A DNA stretch of 64,000 nt from JAEUQQ01 sp963697285 (GCA_963697285.1 CAVONI010000002.1:675866-739865), one strand, 5' to 3'; shown: positions 1 to 10,312, numbered from the stretch's first letter. A program made the numbers and translations. Notes: generated by a model from the sequence alone, not told the origin.

Positions 1-187
1 GTCGTTCGACGAAGGGCGGAAAGGACGGCTGACGCTCGGCCAACTCGCCGACATCGTCGTGCTGTCGAAGGACGTGTTCGCGCTCGAGCCCGCCAGGATC
101 ATGGATGCCGTCGTGACACACACCATCGTCGATGGCAAGGTGGTGTACGTCAGGGCCGCCGGGGAACACGGAGACGAGTCGAAGTGA
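1..187 (+). CDS. Amidohydrolase family 3 (YtcJ-like), C-terminal fragment
   Basis: Only the last 61 residues are in the window; the gene enters from the left edge in frame 2. The tail reads LGQLADIVVLSKDVF and then THTIVDGKVVYVR. This is the usual ending of metal-dependent amidohydrolases, where the small beta-sandwich domain is rebuilt from the C-terminus. The catalytic half lies outside, so substrate cannot be judged. Its TGA stop overlaps the GTG start of the thioesterase gene by 4 bp (GTGA), implying translational coupling. YtcJ-like is the best guess from the ending; other imidazolonepropionase-like hydrolases end similarly. Confidence 0.8.
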   Translation, partial: SFDEGRKGRLTLGQLADIVVLSKDVFALEPARIMDAVVTHTIVDGKVVYVRAAGEHGDESK

Positions 188-657
188 GCAACGAATCCAG
201 GTTGTCGCTCCAGGAGCAGTACGCACCGGAGAGCATCTGCTACGGCTGCGGACCGGCCAACGCGCAGGGCTTCAGGATCAGGAGCTTCGTTGAAGGCGAC
301 GAGGTCGTCGCGACCTGGATGCCCTCGCCGCACCATCATGCGTTCCCCGGCATGTTGAATGGCGGAGTGATCGGAACGCTGCTCGACTGCCACTGCAACT
401 GGGCGGCCGCGTATCACCTGATGCGCAGCGGCAACCTCGACTCGCCCCCGTGCACCGTGACCGCCGACTACGCCATCACCTTGAAGCGCCCAACCCCGAT
501 TCCGGGGGAGGTGTCGCTGCGTGCGAGGGTCATCGAGTCGCAGGGTGACCGGGCGGTGGTGGAAGGGACGCTCGAATCCGGAGGAAAGGTGACCGCGACG
601 TGCCGTGGCACGTTCGTCGCCGTGAGGCCTGGGCACCCGGCGTATCACCGGTGGTAG
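184..657 (+). CDS. PaaI-family hotdog thioesterase
   Basis: A 157-residue single hotdog domain, the normal size for PaaI/4HBT acyl-CoA thioesterases, which hydrolyse acyl- or aroyl-CoA thioesters in the cytoplasm. It opens with a Cys-rich segment CYGCGPANAQGF seen in one PaaI subgroup. The central GMLNGGVIGTLLDCH corresponds to the hotdog helix carrying the catalytic acid, with D77-like Asp in LLDCH. The second half holds the strands TVTADYAITLKRPTP and GTLESGGKVTATCRGTF. The GTG start gives a 4-bp overlap with the upstream amidohydrolase, so the two are probably co-transcribed. The substrate is not evident. Confidence 0.85.
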   Translation: MSNESRLSLQEQYAPESICYGCGPANAQGFRIRSFVEGDEVVATWMPSPHHHAFPGMLNGGVIGTLLDCHCNWAAAYHLMRSGNLDSPPCTVTADYAITLKRPTPIPGEVSLRARVIESQGDRAVVEGTLESGGKVTATCRGTFVAVRPGHPAYHRW

Positions 658-687
658 ATCCCCCGCGGGCCGCCGTCACGGTGCCGC

Positions 688-712
688 GGGCAGCGCGGGG
701 CGCGGCCCCTAC
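688..712. repeat. GC-rich palindromic repeat, family B (degenerate copy)
   Basis: Sequence GGGCAGCGCGGGGCGCG followed by GCCCCTAC, a worn copy of the element also seen at 36769, 56785 and 63624 (GTAGGGGCCGC on the opposite strand). It sits between two convergent genes, near the 3' end of the PfkB kinase. There is no T tract, so it is not a standard intrinsic terminator. The rest of 658-758 shows nothing else. Confidence 0.5.
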
Positions 713-758
713 GTTACGTCTCGCCGACGCCGCACCGTGGCACCACGTGTGTCGGCCG

Positions 759-1673
759 TCAGCCTCGTGACCGCACGAGCGGTTCGACTTCGTCGCGGCG
801 GGGAGCGCCGTCGATGGCGCCGTGCCGCGTCACGCTGATGGCTGCGGCGGCGTTCGCGAAACGCAGCACCAGTTCGATTGGCCACTCCTGCACGAGCCCG
901 TACGCAAACCCACCGCGGAACACGTCTCCGGCACCCGTCGCATCCTGGGTCGACACGGGGAACCCCGCCTCGTAGACCAGCCGGCCATCGGCGTCGAGGG
1001 CCATCGATCCCCGCGCGCCGCGCGTCACCACGATCGTGCCGCTGATCGTCTCGCGCATGGCCCGCACCGCATCGTCGAGATCACTGATCCCCGTCATCTC
1101 CTGCGGGACGTGTTCGGCGACGATCGCGTGCGTCGCCATCACCAGCACCTCGTGCGCGTGGGCATCGAGGCGATCGACGTCGGTGGTGACGAGGACGTTG
1201 CGTGCGCGCGCGCGCCGGACTGCTGCAATCGAGGCAACGGGATCGGTGACGTCCACGTGCAGGATGCGCGTGGCGTCGATCAACGCATCTGGCACCGCAT
1301 CGGCGTCGAGCGCGAGACGCGGATCGCGATCCCAGAGCACCATGCGCTCGCCGGTGCGCCGGTCGATCAGGATCACGGCATACCGGTTGGGCGCGTCACG
1401 CACCTGGGCGTGCGAGACGTCGATGCCGTCGCGCTTGAGCGACGACCGGATCACGGTGCCGTACTCGTCGTGGCCGAACGCCCCGACGTAGGCGGCACGC
1501 AAGCCGAGCCGCGCCGCGGCCGTGACCGCAGTGGCCGTCTGGCCGCCGCAGCGAACTTCGCGATCGAGGATGCGCAACTTGTTGGCGGCGCCCGCGATCG
1601 TCGGAGGCTCCGGGACCGACAGCACCAGGTCGACGGAGTTCTCGCCGAGCCCGACGACGTCGAAGCGAAGCAT
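759..1673 (-). CDS. PfkB/ribokinase-family sugar kinase
   Basis: About 304 residues, the usual length of PfkB kinases, which phosphorylate sugars or nucleosides with ATP in the cytoplasm. The N-terminus reads MLRFDVVGLGENSVDLVLS. The G-G motif region RCGGQTATAVTAAARLG lies near residues 45-60. The C-terminal signature DATGAGDVFRGGFAYGL provides the anion hole and the catalytic Asp (GAGD). The ATG at 1673 starts the conserved fold directly; a GTG six bases upstream would give a GTGA overlap with the preceding cytochrome gene and is the alternative. It is the last gene of a purE-purK-cytochrome-kinase run. Substrate specificity is not readable. Confidence 0.85.
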   Translation of the reverse strand: MLRFDVVGLGENSVDLVLSVPEPPTIAGAANKLRILDREVRCGGQTATAVTAAARLGLRAAYVGAFGHDEYGTVIRSSLKRDGIDVSHAQVRDAPNRYAVILIDRRTGERMVLWDRDPRLALDADAVPDALIDATRILHVDVTDPVASIAAVRRARARNVLVTTDVDRLDAHAHEVLVMATHAIVAEHVPQEMTGISDLDDAVRAMRETISGTIVVTRGARGSMALDADGRLVYEAGFPVSTQDATGAGDVFRGGFAYGLVQEWPIELVLRFANAAAAISVTRHGAIDGAPRRDEVEPLVRSRG

Positions 1674-1675
1674 CG

Positions 1676-2032
1676 TCACCGTTTCATCGCCGCGACGAAC
1701 TTCGCGAGCGCCTCGATCTGGGCGGCCGAGAGCTGCTTCGAGAACGACAGCATTGGCGTGCCTTCGACACCGGTCTCGAGGATCTCGGTGATCGCCTCGA
1801 CGGTCTCGCCGTTCATCAGGGGCGCCGCCAGCGGACGGCCCATGGGAGTACCTTCGCCCTTCTTCCCGTGGCACGCCGCGCAGTGATCACTGAAGAGCCT
1901 GGCGGCATCGATGCGGGCCTTGGTCGCCGGGCGTCGCTGAGGTGGCGCCTGGGCCGAGAGTCCCGGGAGCAGCGCGCACGCGACCACAACGACGGCCACA
2001 CGGCAGCACACGTGAGCGTTCATGCGCGACAT
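1676..2032 (-). CDS. Small periplasmic monoheme c-type cytochrome
   Basis: A 118-residue protein with an N-terminal signal peptide (about residues 6-28, ending LPGLSAQA) and one heme-binding motif CAACHG near residue 53. The downstream VEGTPMLSF supplies a probable axial Met, and the final helix ALAKFVAAMKR is typical of class I cytochromes c. It should carry electrons in the periplasm. It lies 9 bp downstream of purK and abuts the kinase gene, so it sits oddly inside a purine-synthesis run; the shared transcript may have no functional meaning. Confidence 0.85.
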   Translation of the reverse strand: MSRMNAHVCCRVAVVVVACALLPGLSAQAPPQRRPATKARIDAARLFSDHCAACHGKKGEGTPMGRPLAAPLMNGETVEAITEILETGVEGTPMLSFSKQLSAAQIEALAKFVAAMKR

Positions 2033-2041
2033 TGTCGGTGG

Positions 2042-3184
2042 TCAGCGCGAGCGGCGCAACCGCGACCGCGCCTCGCGGACCGTCTCGAGGGCCTCATCGG
2101 CCGAGTCGGCAAGAGCGGTCAGGTGGCCCATCTTCCGCCCGCGCCGGGCCTCGCGCTTGCCGTAGAGGTGCAGTTTCACGTCGGGCATCCCCGCGAGCGC
2201 CTCCCAATCGGGCGTTCCAGCCGTCCAGAGGTCTCCCAGCAGGTTCGCCATTGCCGCCGGCCGGTGCTGCCGGGTGTCGCCGGGTTCCAGCCCGCACACG
2301 GCGCGCAGTTGCTGCTCGAACTGGCTCGTCACGCAGGCGTCGATGGTGAAATGTCCCGAGTTGTGCGGGCGCGGCGCCAGCTCGTTCACGAGGACGTGGC
2401 CGTCGCGCGTGACGAACATCTCGACGCAGAGCACGCCGACCACGTCGAGCGCCTCCAGGACTCGCCGCGCGAGCGACACCGCCTCGTCGGCGACCGGCGC
2501 CGGCACGTCGGCTGGCGCGGTCGTGATGTCGAGGATGTGGTGCGCGTGCTCGTTGGCGACCACGCCGTAGTGCGCGAACGTCCCGTGGGCACTGCGCACG
2601 GCGACCACCGACACCTCGCACGCGAAGTCGACGAAACGTTCGTACACGCACGTGACGCGGCCGAGTTCGTCCCAGGCCGCCCGTGCCGTGGCAGCATCCG
2701 CGACGCGGCGCTGGCCCTTCCCGTCGTATCCGAAGCTGGCTGTCTTGAGAACGGCTGGCGTACCGATGCCCTCGACCGACGCCACGAGTTCCGTGTCGGA
2801 GGTCACGACCGCAAACGCGGCAGTCGGGATCCCGTTCGCGGCCAGCCACGCCTTCTCGCGCACGCGCTGCTGGGTCGTGTGGAGCACTGCTCCGCTGGGC
2901 CTGACGAGCGTGGCCGACGACGCAGCGGCGGTGGCCGCCGACGAGACGTTCTCGAACTCGAAGGTCATGACATCGACGGTGGCCGCGAAGGCGGCGATCG
3001 CCCCCACGTCGTCGTACGACCCGATGACCTCGCGATCGGCGAGCTGGCCCGCGGGCGAATCACGCTCGGGCGAGAACACGGCGACGCCGTACCCCATCTG
3101 TCGCGCGCTGATCGCGAGCATGCGGCCGAGTTGGCCGCTGCCGAGGATCCCGATGGTGGCGCCGGGGAGAATGGGCTCGATCAC
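2042..3184 (-). CDS. purK: N5-carboxyaminoimidazole ribonucleotide synthase (PurK)
   Basis: 380 residues, normal for PurK. The enzyme uses ATP and bicarbonate to carboxylate AIR to N5-CAIR in purine synthesis. The nucleotide-fold opening TIGILGSGQLGRMLA (residues 10-24) is the PurK signature. The ATP-grasp domain follows, with AVLKTASFGYDGKGQRRV as the ATP-binding loop and LAPRPHNSGHFTIDAC as the metal-binding/active-site stretch. The start overlaps the purE stop by 4 bp (ATGA), the classical purE-purK coupling, and the two enzymes act consecutively. Confidence 0.97.
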   Translation of the reverse strand: MIEPILPGATIGILGSGQLGRMLAISARQMGYGVAVFSPERDSPAGQLADREVIGSYDDVGAIAAFAATVDVMTFEFENVSSAATAAASSATLVRPSGAVLHTTQQRVREKAWLAANGIPTAAFAVVTSDTELVASVEGIGTPAVLKTASFGYDGKGQRRVADAATARAAWDELGRVTCVYERFVDFACEVSVVAVRSAHGTFAHYGVVANEHAHHILDITTAPADVPAPVADEAVSLARRVLEALDVVGVLCVEMFVTRDGHVLVNELAPRPHNSGHFTIDACVTSQFEQQLRAVCGLEPGDTRQHRPAAMANLLGDLWTAGTPDWEALAGMPDVKLHLYGKREARRGRKMGHLTALADSADEALETVREARSRLRRSR

Positions 3185-3666
3185 GGCAGGGTGGCGCCCA
3201 GGACGCCGTCACGCTGCTCGTCGCGGAAGCGACGCAACCGCTCGCGGAGATCCGGACGCGTGACCGCGAGGAGGCCGACGGCGAACAACCCGGCATTTGT
3301 CGCCCCGGCCCTGCCGATGGCCATCGTGGCGACAGGCACGCCACCCGGCATCTGCACGATCGAGAGCAGCGAGTCGAGCCCGTTGAGCGCGTGGCTCTGC
3401 ACGGGGACCCCGATGACCGGCACCAGAGTCGACGAGGCGACCATCCCCGGCAGGTGCGCGGCGCCGCCGGCGCCCGCGATGATCACCTCGAGGCCGCGCG
3501 ACTCGGCACCGGTCGCGTACTCGATCATCCAGGCGGGCGTTCGATGCGCAGAGACCACGCGCTTCTCGAACGGCACGTCGAAGCGCGCGAGCACCTCGGC
3601 GGCGTGACGCATGGTCTCCCAGTCAGACGTCGAACCCATGATGAGCCCGACAAGCGGCGCAGGCAT
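3181..3666 (-). CDS. purE: N5-CAIR mutase (PurE, class I)
   Basis: 161 residues, the class I PurE length. It converts N5-CAIR to CAIR. It has the substrate loop GSTSDWETM (residues 11-19), the catalytic-His motif SAHRTPAWM near residue 40, and AGGAAHLPGMVAS near residue 67. It is the first gene of a reverse-strand run with purK, a cytochrome and a PfkB kinase. No Shine-Dalgarno precedes the ATG; instead a TAGAAT hexamer ends 6 bases before it, suggesting a leaderless mRNA. Confidence 0.97.
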   Translation of the reverse strand: MPAPLVGLIMGSTSDWETMRHAAEVLARFDVPFEKRVVSAHRTPAWMIEYATGAESRGLEVIIAGAGGAAHLPGMVASSTLVPVIGVPVQSHALNGLDSLLSIVQMPGGVPVATMAIGRAGATNAGLFAVGLLAVTRPDLRERLRRFRDEQRDGVLGATLP

Positions 3667-3672
3667 GACGCC

Positions 3673-3678
3673 ATTCTA
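3673..3678 (-). promoter_or_regulatory. -10-like TAGAAT, 6 nt before purE start (leaderless candidate)
   Basis: On the reverse strand TAGAAT is followed by GGCGTC and then the purE ATG. A sigma-70 -10 box at this distance would start transcription at or next to the A of ATG. The same arrangement occurs at five other genes here. No clear -35 is visible. The remaining 3679-3819 between purE and terC shows nothing else. Confidence 0.5.
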
Positions 3679-3819
3679 ATCCCTGGGCAGCCGCGGCCCC
3701 CGACGTTCTGGCCAGGACGGCCCTGGACAGGAACGCCCGCACGAGGACCGCGCACGGGCGCCCTCCCTTCTCGACCATTCGCCGGTCGATGCCCGCGAGC
3801 CGGGGGAGGCCGCGGCCGT

Positions 3820-4857
3820 TCAGGCGCCTGCCTCGGCGGCGCGGGGGTCAGGCTTGCGGGGCCAGAGCAGCGACGCCGCGATCGAGACGCCGATCACGCC
3901 GGCGATGATGGCGAGCGAGATGCCGATCGGGAACTTGCCCCCGAACAGGTCGTTGAGCCACACCATCTTCAGGCCGACGAAGATGAGCACCGTGGCCAGT
4001 CCGAACTTGAGCAGGTGGAACAGTTCGACAGCCCCGGCCAGGAGGAAGTACATGGATCGCAGGCCGAGGATGGCGCACACGTTCGAGGTGAAGACGATGA
4101 GCGGCTCGCGCGTGATGGCGAAGATCGCCGGCACCGAGTCGACGGCGAAGACGATGTCGCTGAACTCGAGGAACACGAGGGCGACGAACAGCGGTGTGGC
4201 GTGCCACTTGCCGGCGAGGCGCACGAAGAAGTGCGAACCGTCGAGGGTGGGCGTGACGGGCACGAGGCGCCGCACGAGACGGATCAGGGGGTTCTTCTCG
4301 GGCGCGATCGGCTTGTCGGGGGCGAACATCATCTTGACGCCGGTCAGGATGAGGAAGACACCGAACAGCACGACCACGATGTGGTACTGCATGAGCAGCG
4401 CGCCCATCGCGATGAAGATCGCCCTGAAGACCAGGGCCCCGATGATGCCGTAGAACAGCACGCGGTGCTGCAGTGCCGGCGGAATCGCGAAGAACGAGAA
4501 CACCACGACGAACACGAAGATGTTGTCGACGGCGAGCGACTTCTCGACGATGTAGCCGGTGAGGAACTCGAGGCCGACCTGGCGTGCGGCGGCGTCGGGG
4601 TCGAATCCGGGAAGCGCAAGCAGGCGATCGTTGCCCGGAAAGCTCGCCTGCGCGTACGCGTAGAGCACGTAGTTGAAGCCGAGCGCGAGCGCCACCCAGA
4701 CGACACTCCAGATCGTGGCCTCGCGGATCGACACGGCGTGGGCGGTGCGGTGGAAGACCCCGAGGTCGAGTGACAGCAGGGCCAGCACGCCCAGGGTGAA
4801 CGCGGCGTAGAGCCACCAGAACTCGGCAAAGGGGAAGAGGAGTTCGGTCGTCGGCAT
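3820..4857 (-). CDS. TerC/Alx-family integral membrane protein
   Basis: 345 residues with about nine hydrophobic helices. Family marks are LLSLDLGVFHR near residue 28, KSLAVDNIFVFVVVF near residue 108 and FSDIVFAVDSVPAIFAI near residue 215. These buried acidic residues in membrane helices define TerC proteins, linked in other bacteria to manganese/metal efflux, tellurite resistance and metalation of exported proteins. It is divergent from a NhaR-like LysR regulator across a short AT-rich gap, suggesting regulation by that protein. Transported ion not determinable. Confidence 0.9.
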   Translation of the reverse strand: MPTTELLFPFAEFWWLYAAFTLGVLALLSLDLGVFHRTAHAVSIREATIWSVVWVALALGFNYVLYAYAQASFPGNDRLLALPGFDPDAAARQVGLEFLTGYIVEKSLAVDNIFVFVVVFSFFAIPPALQHRVLFYGIIGALVFRAIFIAMGALLMQYHIVVVLFGVFLILTGVKMMFAPDKPIAPEKNPLIRLVRRLVPVTPTLDGSHFFVRLAGKWHATPLFVALVFLEFSDIVFAVDSVPAIFAITREPLIVFTSNVCAILGLRSMYFLLAGAVELFHLLKFGLATVLIFVGLKMVWLNDLFGGKFPIGISLAIIAGVIGVSIAASLLWPRKPDPRAAEAGA

Positions 4858-4948
4858 GTCGGTGGAGGATCGTGCCCCGGAATGTCGATATGGAATAGTC
4901 GAATATTTCGTATTTACGATTCGTCAAATTCAATGTCAGACTATCGGC
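4858..4948. promoter_or_regulatory. AT-rich divergent terC / nhaR-like control region
   Basis: 91 bp between two divergent starts and strikingly AT-rich for this genome. It contains the inverted repeats CGAA-TAT-TTCG (about 4903-4913) and TCGT-ATTT-ACGA (about 4912-4923). LysR-type regulators usually bind imperfect T-N11-A palindromes in such intervals, so both genes may be controlled by the regulator encoded here. Binding is inferred only. Confidence 0.5.
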
Positions 4949-5863
4949 ATGGACTGGCTGAACTATCACCACCTGCTGTACTTCCACACCGTCGCCCGCG
5001 AGGGATCGATCGTCAAGGCGAGCGCCGTCCTGTCGCTGACGCCGCCGACGATCAGCGGCCAGATCAAGGCGCTCGAGGACGCGATCGGGGCGCGGCTCTT
5101 CGAGCGGCAACGGCGGCGTCTCGTGCTCACCGAGATGGGTCAGACGGTCTACAAGTACGCCGACGAGATCTTCGGTATCGGGCGCGAGTTGATGGACGTC
5201 ATCCGCCATCGCCCCGCCGGGCGGCCGGTTCGCCTCGTGGTCGGCGTGGCCGACGTGATGCCGAAGCTGATCGTGCGGCGCCTCCTCGAGCCGGTCCTCC
5301 ACATGCCCGGGGGCATGCGCCTGGTCTGCCGCGAGGACACGCCGCAGAACCTCCTCGCCGCGCTGGCCCTGCACGACCTCGACGTGGTGCTCACCGACGC
5401 CCCGATGCCAGCTGACGTGCGCGTGAAGGCCTACAACCACCTGCTCGGCGAGAGCCACGTGTCGCTCTTCGGCCTTCCGGCGCTGGCGCGCTCGCTGACG
5501 CGGCACTTCCCGAAGTCGCTCGACGGCGTGCCCGTGCTGCTGCCCACCCCCCACACGGCCCTGCGCCGCTCGCTCGACCAGTTCTTCGCCGCGCACGCGA
5601 TCGCCCCGCGTGTCGTCGCGGAGTTCGACGACTCGGCCCTGCTGAAGGTGTTCGGCGAGGATGGCGTGGGCGTCTTCCCGGCGCCGAGCGTCCTCGAGCG
5701 TGACATCTGCGAGCGATACGGCGTCAGGGTCGTCGGGCGGCTCACCGACGTCAAGGAGCGCTTCTACGCGATCTCGGTCGAGCGCCGGCTCACGCATCCG
5801 GCGGTCATCGCGATGACGCAGCAGGCGCGCACGACGCTCTTCAACGACGAACGCGGCGGCTGA
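4949..5863 (+). CDS. LysR-type regulator, NhaR-like
   Basis: 304 residues. The start MDWLNYHHLLYFHTVAREG is characteristic of the NhaR branch, and the winged helix-turn-helix spans residues 1-65 (SLTPPTISGQIKALEDAIGARLFE). The effector domain follows, with GVADVMPKLIVRRLLEP near residue 95 and CREDTPQNLLAALALHDLDVVL near residue 125. In E. coli NhaR senses sodium and activates the antiporter nhaA; here no antiporter is adjacent. The partner is the divergent terC gene, so ion or metal stress is the likeliest cue. The upstream in-frame codons are not conserved and were left out. Confidence 0.88.
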   Translation: MDWLNYHHLLYFHTVAREGSIVKASAVLSLTPPTISGQIKALEDAIGARLFERQRRRLVLTEMGQTVYKYADEIFGIGRELMDVIRHRPAGRPVRLVVGVADVMPKLIVRRLLEPVLHMPGGMRLVCREDTPQNLLAALALHDLDVVLTDAPMPADVRVKAYNHLLGESHVSLFGLPALARSLTRHFPKSLDGVPVLLPTPHTALRRSLDQFFAAHAIAPRVVAEFDDSALLKVFGEDGVGVFPAPSVLERDICERYGVRVVGRLTDVKERFYAISVERRLTHPAVIAMTQQARTTLFNDERGG

Positions 5864-5988
5864 CCCGGCGCGACCCCACACCGTCGGCGCCGCCCGACGC
5901 GCCGTCGACGGACGCCGCCACGAACGGGCGCCGCCGTGTTGACACCTCGCGCGCGGGGCGATACGGTCGCCGGCTGAGGAGCGCCAAC

Positions 5989-7740
5989 ATGCCGCGTGTG
6001 ACGTGTGGAGTCGTGGTCGGTGTCGCCCTGGTGGTGGTGGGGCTTGGGACTCGGGCAGGGTCACAGCCGGCGGCCGCTCCCCGCGGGCGGGTGACGGTGA
6101 CGCTGCCGCAGGACGCGGGCCCCGGGCCGTTCGATGGACGGCTGCTCGTCATGTTCTCGACGCGCACGGACGGCGAGCCACGCTTCCAGGTCAGCGACAA
6201 CCCCGACACGCAGACCGTCTTCGGCATCGACGTGGACGGTGCCCTGCCTGGGGCCGAACTCGAGATCACCGCCGACGTGCTGGGTTACCCGCTCGACAGC
6301 CTGATCGACATCCCGCCCGGGCAGTACACGGTGCAGGCGCTGTTCCACAGGTACGAGACCTTCACCCGTGCCGACGGCCACGTCGTCAAGCTGCCAATGG
6401 ATCGGGGCGAAGGCCAGCAATGGAACCGCGCGCCGGGCAACCTGTACTCGACACCACGGCGCGTGTCGTTCGACCCGCGATCGGGCGACACGCTCCGCGT
6501 CACGCTCGACCAGGTCGTCGCGCCGATTCCCGACCCGCCGGCGACGAAGTACATCAGGCACGAGCGCATCCTGAGCGAGCGCCTGACGAAGTTCTGGGGA
6601 CGCGAGATCCACCTCGGCGCGCACGTGCTGCTGCCCGAGGGATTCGAGGCGCATCCCGAGGCGCGGTACCCGCTCGTCATCAACCACGGCCACTTCCCCT
6701 ACACGGTCGACGGGTTCCGCGAGGAGCCTCCCGACCCGACCCTGCCGTGCGAGAACAGCGCGCGCTTCAAGTGGGACTGCTACAACCGCACCGAGCAGGA
6801 GTATGCGTACCAGTTCTACCGCGACTGGACGTCGCCGAAGTTCGCGCGCGTCCTGCTGGTCGAGATCCAGCATGCCAACCCCTACTACGACGACTCGTAC
6901 GCGGTGAACTCCGAGAATCTCGGACCGTACGGCGACGCGATCACATACGAGCTGATTCCGTACCTCGAGAAGAAGTACCGCGGGCTCGGGGCCGGGTGGG
7001 CCCGCTTCATGTTCGGCGGATCGACGGGCGGCTGGGAAGCGATGGGCGTGCAGATCAAGTACCCCGACGAGTACAACGGTGCCTACGCGGCCTGCCCGGA
7101 TCCGATCGACTTCCGCGCGTTCACGCTCGTCGACCTGTACAGCGACACGAACGCCTACTACACGCAGGGGCCCTGGCGGAAGGTGAAGCGCCCCGGCTAC
7201 CGCGACTACCTCGGGAAGGTGACCACGTTCGTCGAAGACATGAACCGCCTCGAGCTGGTGCTGGGCACGCGTGGACGGTCGGGCGGGCAATGGGACGTCT
7301 GGCAGGCGGTGTTCTCGCCGGTCGGCGGGGATGGATATCCAAGACCCATCTGGAACAAGCTCACAGGCGAGATCGACCGCGACGTCGCCACGTACTGGCG
7401 CGACAACTACGACCTGTCGTACATCCTGCGCCGCGACTGGGAGCGGGGACTCGGCCAGCGGCTCGCCGGGAAGTTGAACATCTACGTCGGCGACATGGAC
7501 AACTACTATCTGAACAACGCGGTGTACCTGGTCGACGACTTCCTGCGCTCGACCCGCAACCCGCCGTTCGGGGGCGAGATCGCCTACGGCGATCGGGCCG
7601 AGCATTGCTGGAACGGCGACCAGTCGCAGCCGAACGCGATCTCGCGGTTGCGCTACGCGCAGATGTTCGCGCCGAAGATCGTCGAGCGCATCCTCAAGAC
7701 CGCACCAGCGGGCGCCGACCTCACGTCCTGGCGGTATTGA
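5989..7740 (+). CDS. Secreted esterase-like alpha/beta hydrolase
   Basis: 583 residues with a signal peptide (residues 4-25, ending TRAGSQ). An N-terminal beta-rich region (about 30-180) precedes an alpha/beta-hydrolase domain resembling the putative esterase/Fes family. A nucleophile elbow GGSTGGWEAMG lies near residue 343; YVGDMDNYYLN near 500 and RAEHCWNGDQ near 537 could supply the acid and the His. Four conserved-looking Cys suggest an extracytoplasmic fold. An SD-like GAGGAG lies about 8 bases before the ATG. The gene stands alone. Substrate unknown; a peptide- or sugar-ester hydrolase is possible. Confidence 0.75.
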   Translation: MPRVTCGVVVGVALVVVGLGTRAGSQPAAAPRGRVTVTLPQDAGPGPFDGRLLVMFSTRTDGEPRFQVSDNPDTQTVFGIDVDGALPGAELEITADVLGYPLDSLIDIPPGQYTVQALFHRYETFTRADGHVVKLPMDRGEGQQWNRAPGNLYSTPRRVSFDPRSGDTLRVTLDQVVAPIPDPPATKYIRHERILSERLTKFWGREIHLGAHVLLPEGFEAHPEARYPLVINHGHFPYTVDGFREEPPDPTLPCENSARFKWDCYNRTEQEYAYQFYRDWTSPKFARVLLVEIQHANPYYDDSYAVNSENLGPYGDAITYELIPYLEKKYRGLGAGWARFMFGGSTGGWEAMGVQIKYPDEYNGAYAACPDPIDFRAFTLVDLYSDTNAYYTQGPWRKVKRPGYRDYLGKVTTFVEDMNRLELVLGTRGRSGGQWDVWQAVFSPVGGDGYPRPIWNKLTGEIDRDVATYWRDNYDLSYILRRDWERGLGQRLAGKLNIYVGDMDNYYLNNAVYLVDDFLRSTRNPPFGGEIAYGDRAEHCWNGDQSQPNAISRLRYAQMFAPKIVERILKTAPAGADLTSWRY

Positions 7741-7835
7741 GGCAGGGCCCGCCCGATCACCGGCGCTCGTCACCCTGCGTCACACGAGCCCGAAACGCAC
7801 ACGACAGGGCCGTTCGCTGATCCTGCCCTCGCCTG

Positions 7836-8426
7836 TCAGGCTCGATCGCGGCGCATCCGCGCCTGCAGGTGCTCGGAGGTCGCTGGCCATTCGTCGCGCA
7901 GGATGCTGTGGTAGACGGTGTCGCGCCAGCGTCCAGACGCCGTGAGCATGTGATGGCGCAACGTGCCCTCCTCGCGCGCGCCGATGCGCCGGATGGCCGC
8001 GCGCGACCGCTCGTTGAGCGCATCGGTCTTCAGTTCGACCCGCTCGCACCCCAGTGTCTCGAAGGCGTGGTGCAGCAGCAGCCACTTGGCGTCGGTGTTG
8101 AGCGCGGTGCGCTGCCAGGGCACGCCCACCCACGTCCAGCCGATCTCGACGCGGCGATGCTCGAGCGCGAGGCTCCCCAGGCGCGTGGACCCGACCACCA
8201 TGCCCGTCGCCCGCTCGACCTGCACGAAGGGCAGGCACACGCCGCGGGCCTGGTCCGCGAGCGCCGACGCGACGTAGCGCTGCATGTCTCCGCGGTTGGT
8301 CACGGGCACGGGTATCCACGTCCACAGCGCCGGGTCACACCCCACCTGGGCGAGCGCATCCACGTGATCGAGCGTGAGCGGCTCGAGCCTGACGAATCGT
8401 CCTTCGAGGGTGACGGGTTCCAGCAT
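7836..8426 (-). CDS. GNAT acetyltransferase, RimJ/RimL type
   Basis: 196 residues with the whole GNAT fold: LEGRFVRLEPLTLDHVDAL at the start, VGSTRLGSLALEHRRVEIGWTW in the middle, and an acetyl-CoA-binding part ending ELKTDALNERSRAAIRRIG with the Asn-x-x-Ser typical of this branch. RimJ/RimL-like enzymes acetylate protein N-termini or small amines in the cytoplasm. It is divergent from the D-aminoacylase-like gene. No SD is visible; TATCAT lies 7 bases before the ATG, so the transcript may be leaderless. Substrate unknown. Confidence 0.88.
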   Translation of the reverse strand: MLEPVTLEGRFVRLEPLTLDHVDALAQVGCDPALWTWIPVPVTNRGDMQRYVASALADQARGVCLPFVQVERATGMVVGSTRLGSLALEHRRVEIGWTWVGVPWQRTALNTDAKWLLLHHAFETLGCERVELKTDALNERSRAAIRRIGAREEGTLRHHMLTASGRWRDTVYHSILRDEWPATSEHLQARMRRDRA

Positions 8427-8433
8427 GTTCGTG

Positions 8434-8439
8434 ATGATA
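8434..8439 (-). promoter_or_regulatory. -10-like TATCAT, 7 nt before the GNAT gene (leaderless candidate)
   Basis: Reverse strand TATCAT, then CACGAAC, then ATG. It faces the opposite promoter at 8506 in the same 92-bp divergent gap, so both genes may be read without a leader. Confidence 0.45.
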
Positions 8440-8505
8440 CCTGCGTGCGCATCCCCGGGTGCGCGCGCGCCACGCCCCCGGGCGGGCGGTTCAGCCGAGA
8501 CACGA

Positions 8506-8511
8506 TAGAAT
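8506..8511 (+). promoter_or_regulatory. -10-like TAGAAT, 7 nt before the amidohydrolase (leaderless candidate)
   Basis: TAGAAT, then CCAGCCC, then the ATG at 8519. The six-letter box is the same as at purE. There is no purine-rich SD between box and start. Confidence 0.5.
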
Positions 8512-8518
8512 CCAGCCC

Positions 8519-10231
<1,713 letters not shown>

Positions 10232-10264
10232 CCCATCCCGGGTGCACACGCGCCGATCGCGCCC

Positions 10265-10286
10265 GGGCCGCACCCCTGTGCGGCCC
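10265..10286. repeat. GC-rich palindrome, family B-like
   Basis: Perfect arms GGGCCGCA and TGCGGCCC around CCCCTG between two convergent genes. A hairpin here could limit read-through in both directions, but there is no T tract. It shares the GGCCGCAC core with the dispersed repeats at 36769 and 63660. Confidence 0.5.
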
Positions 10287-10312
10287 GGCGCAATGATCGG
10301 GGCGCCGAACCG

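Noticed and set aside
1868..3607. Long forward frame over purK/purE
   Set aside because: Same antisense artefact; the reverse strand codes for well-defined PurK and PurE.
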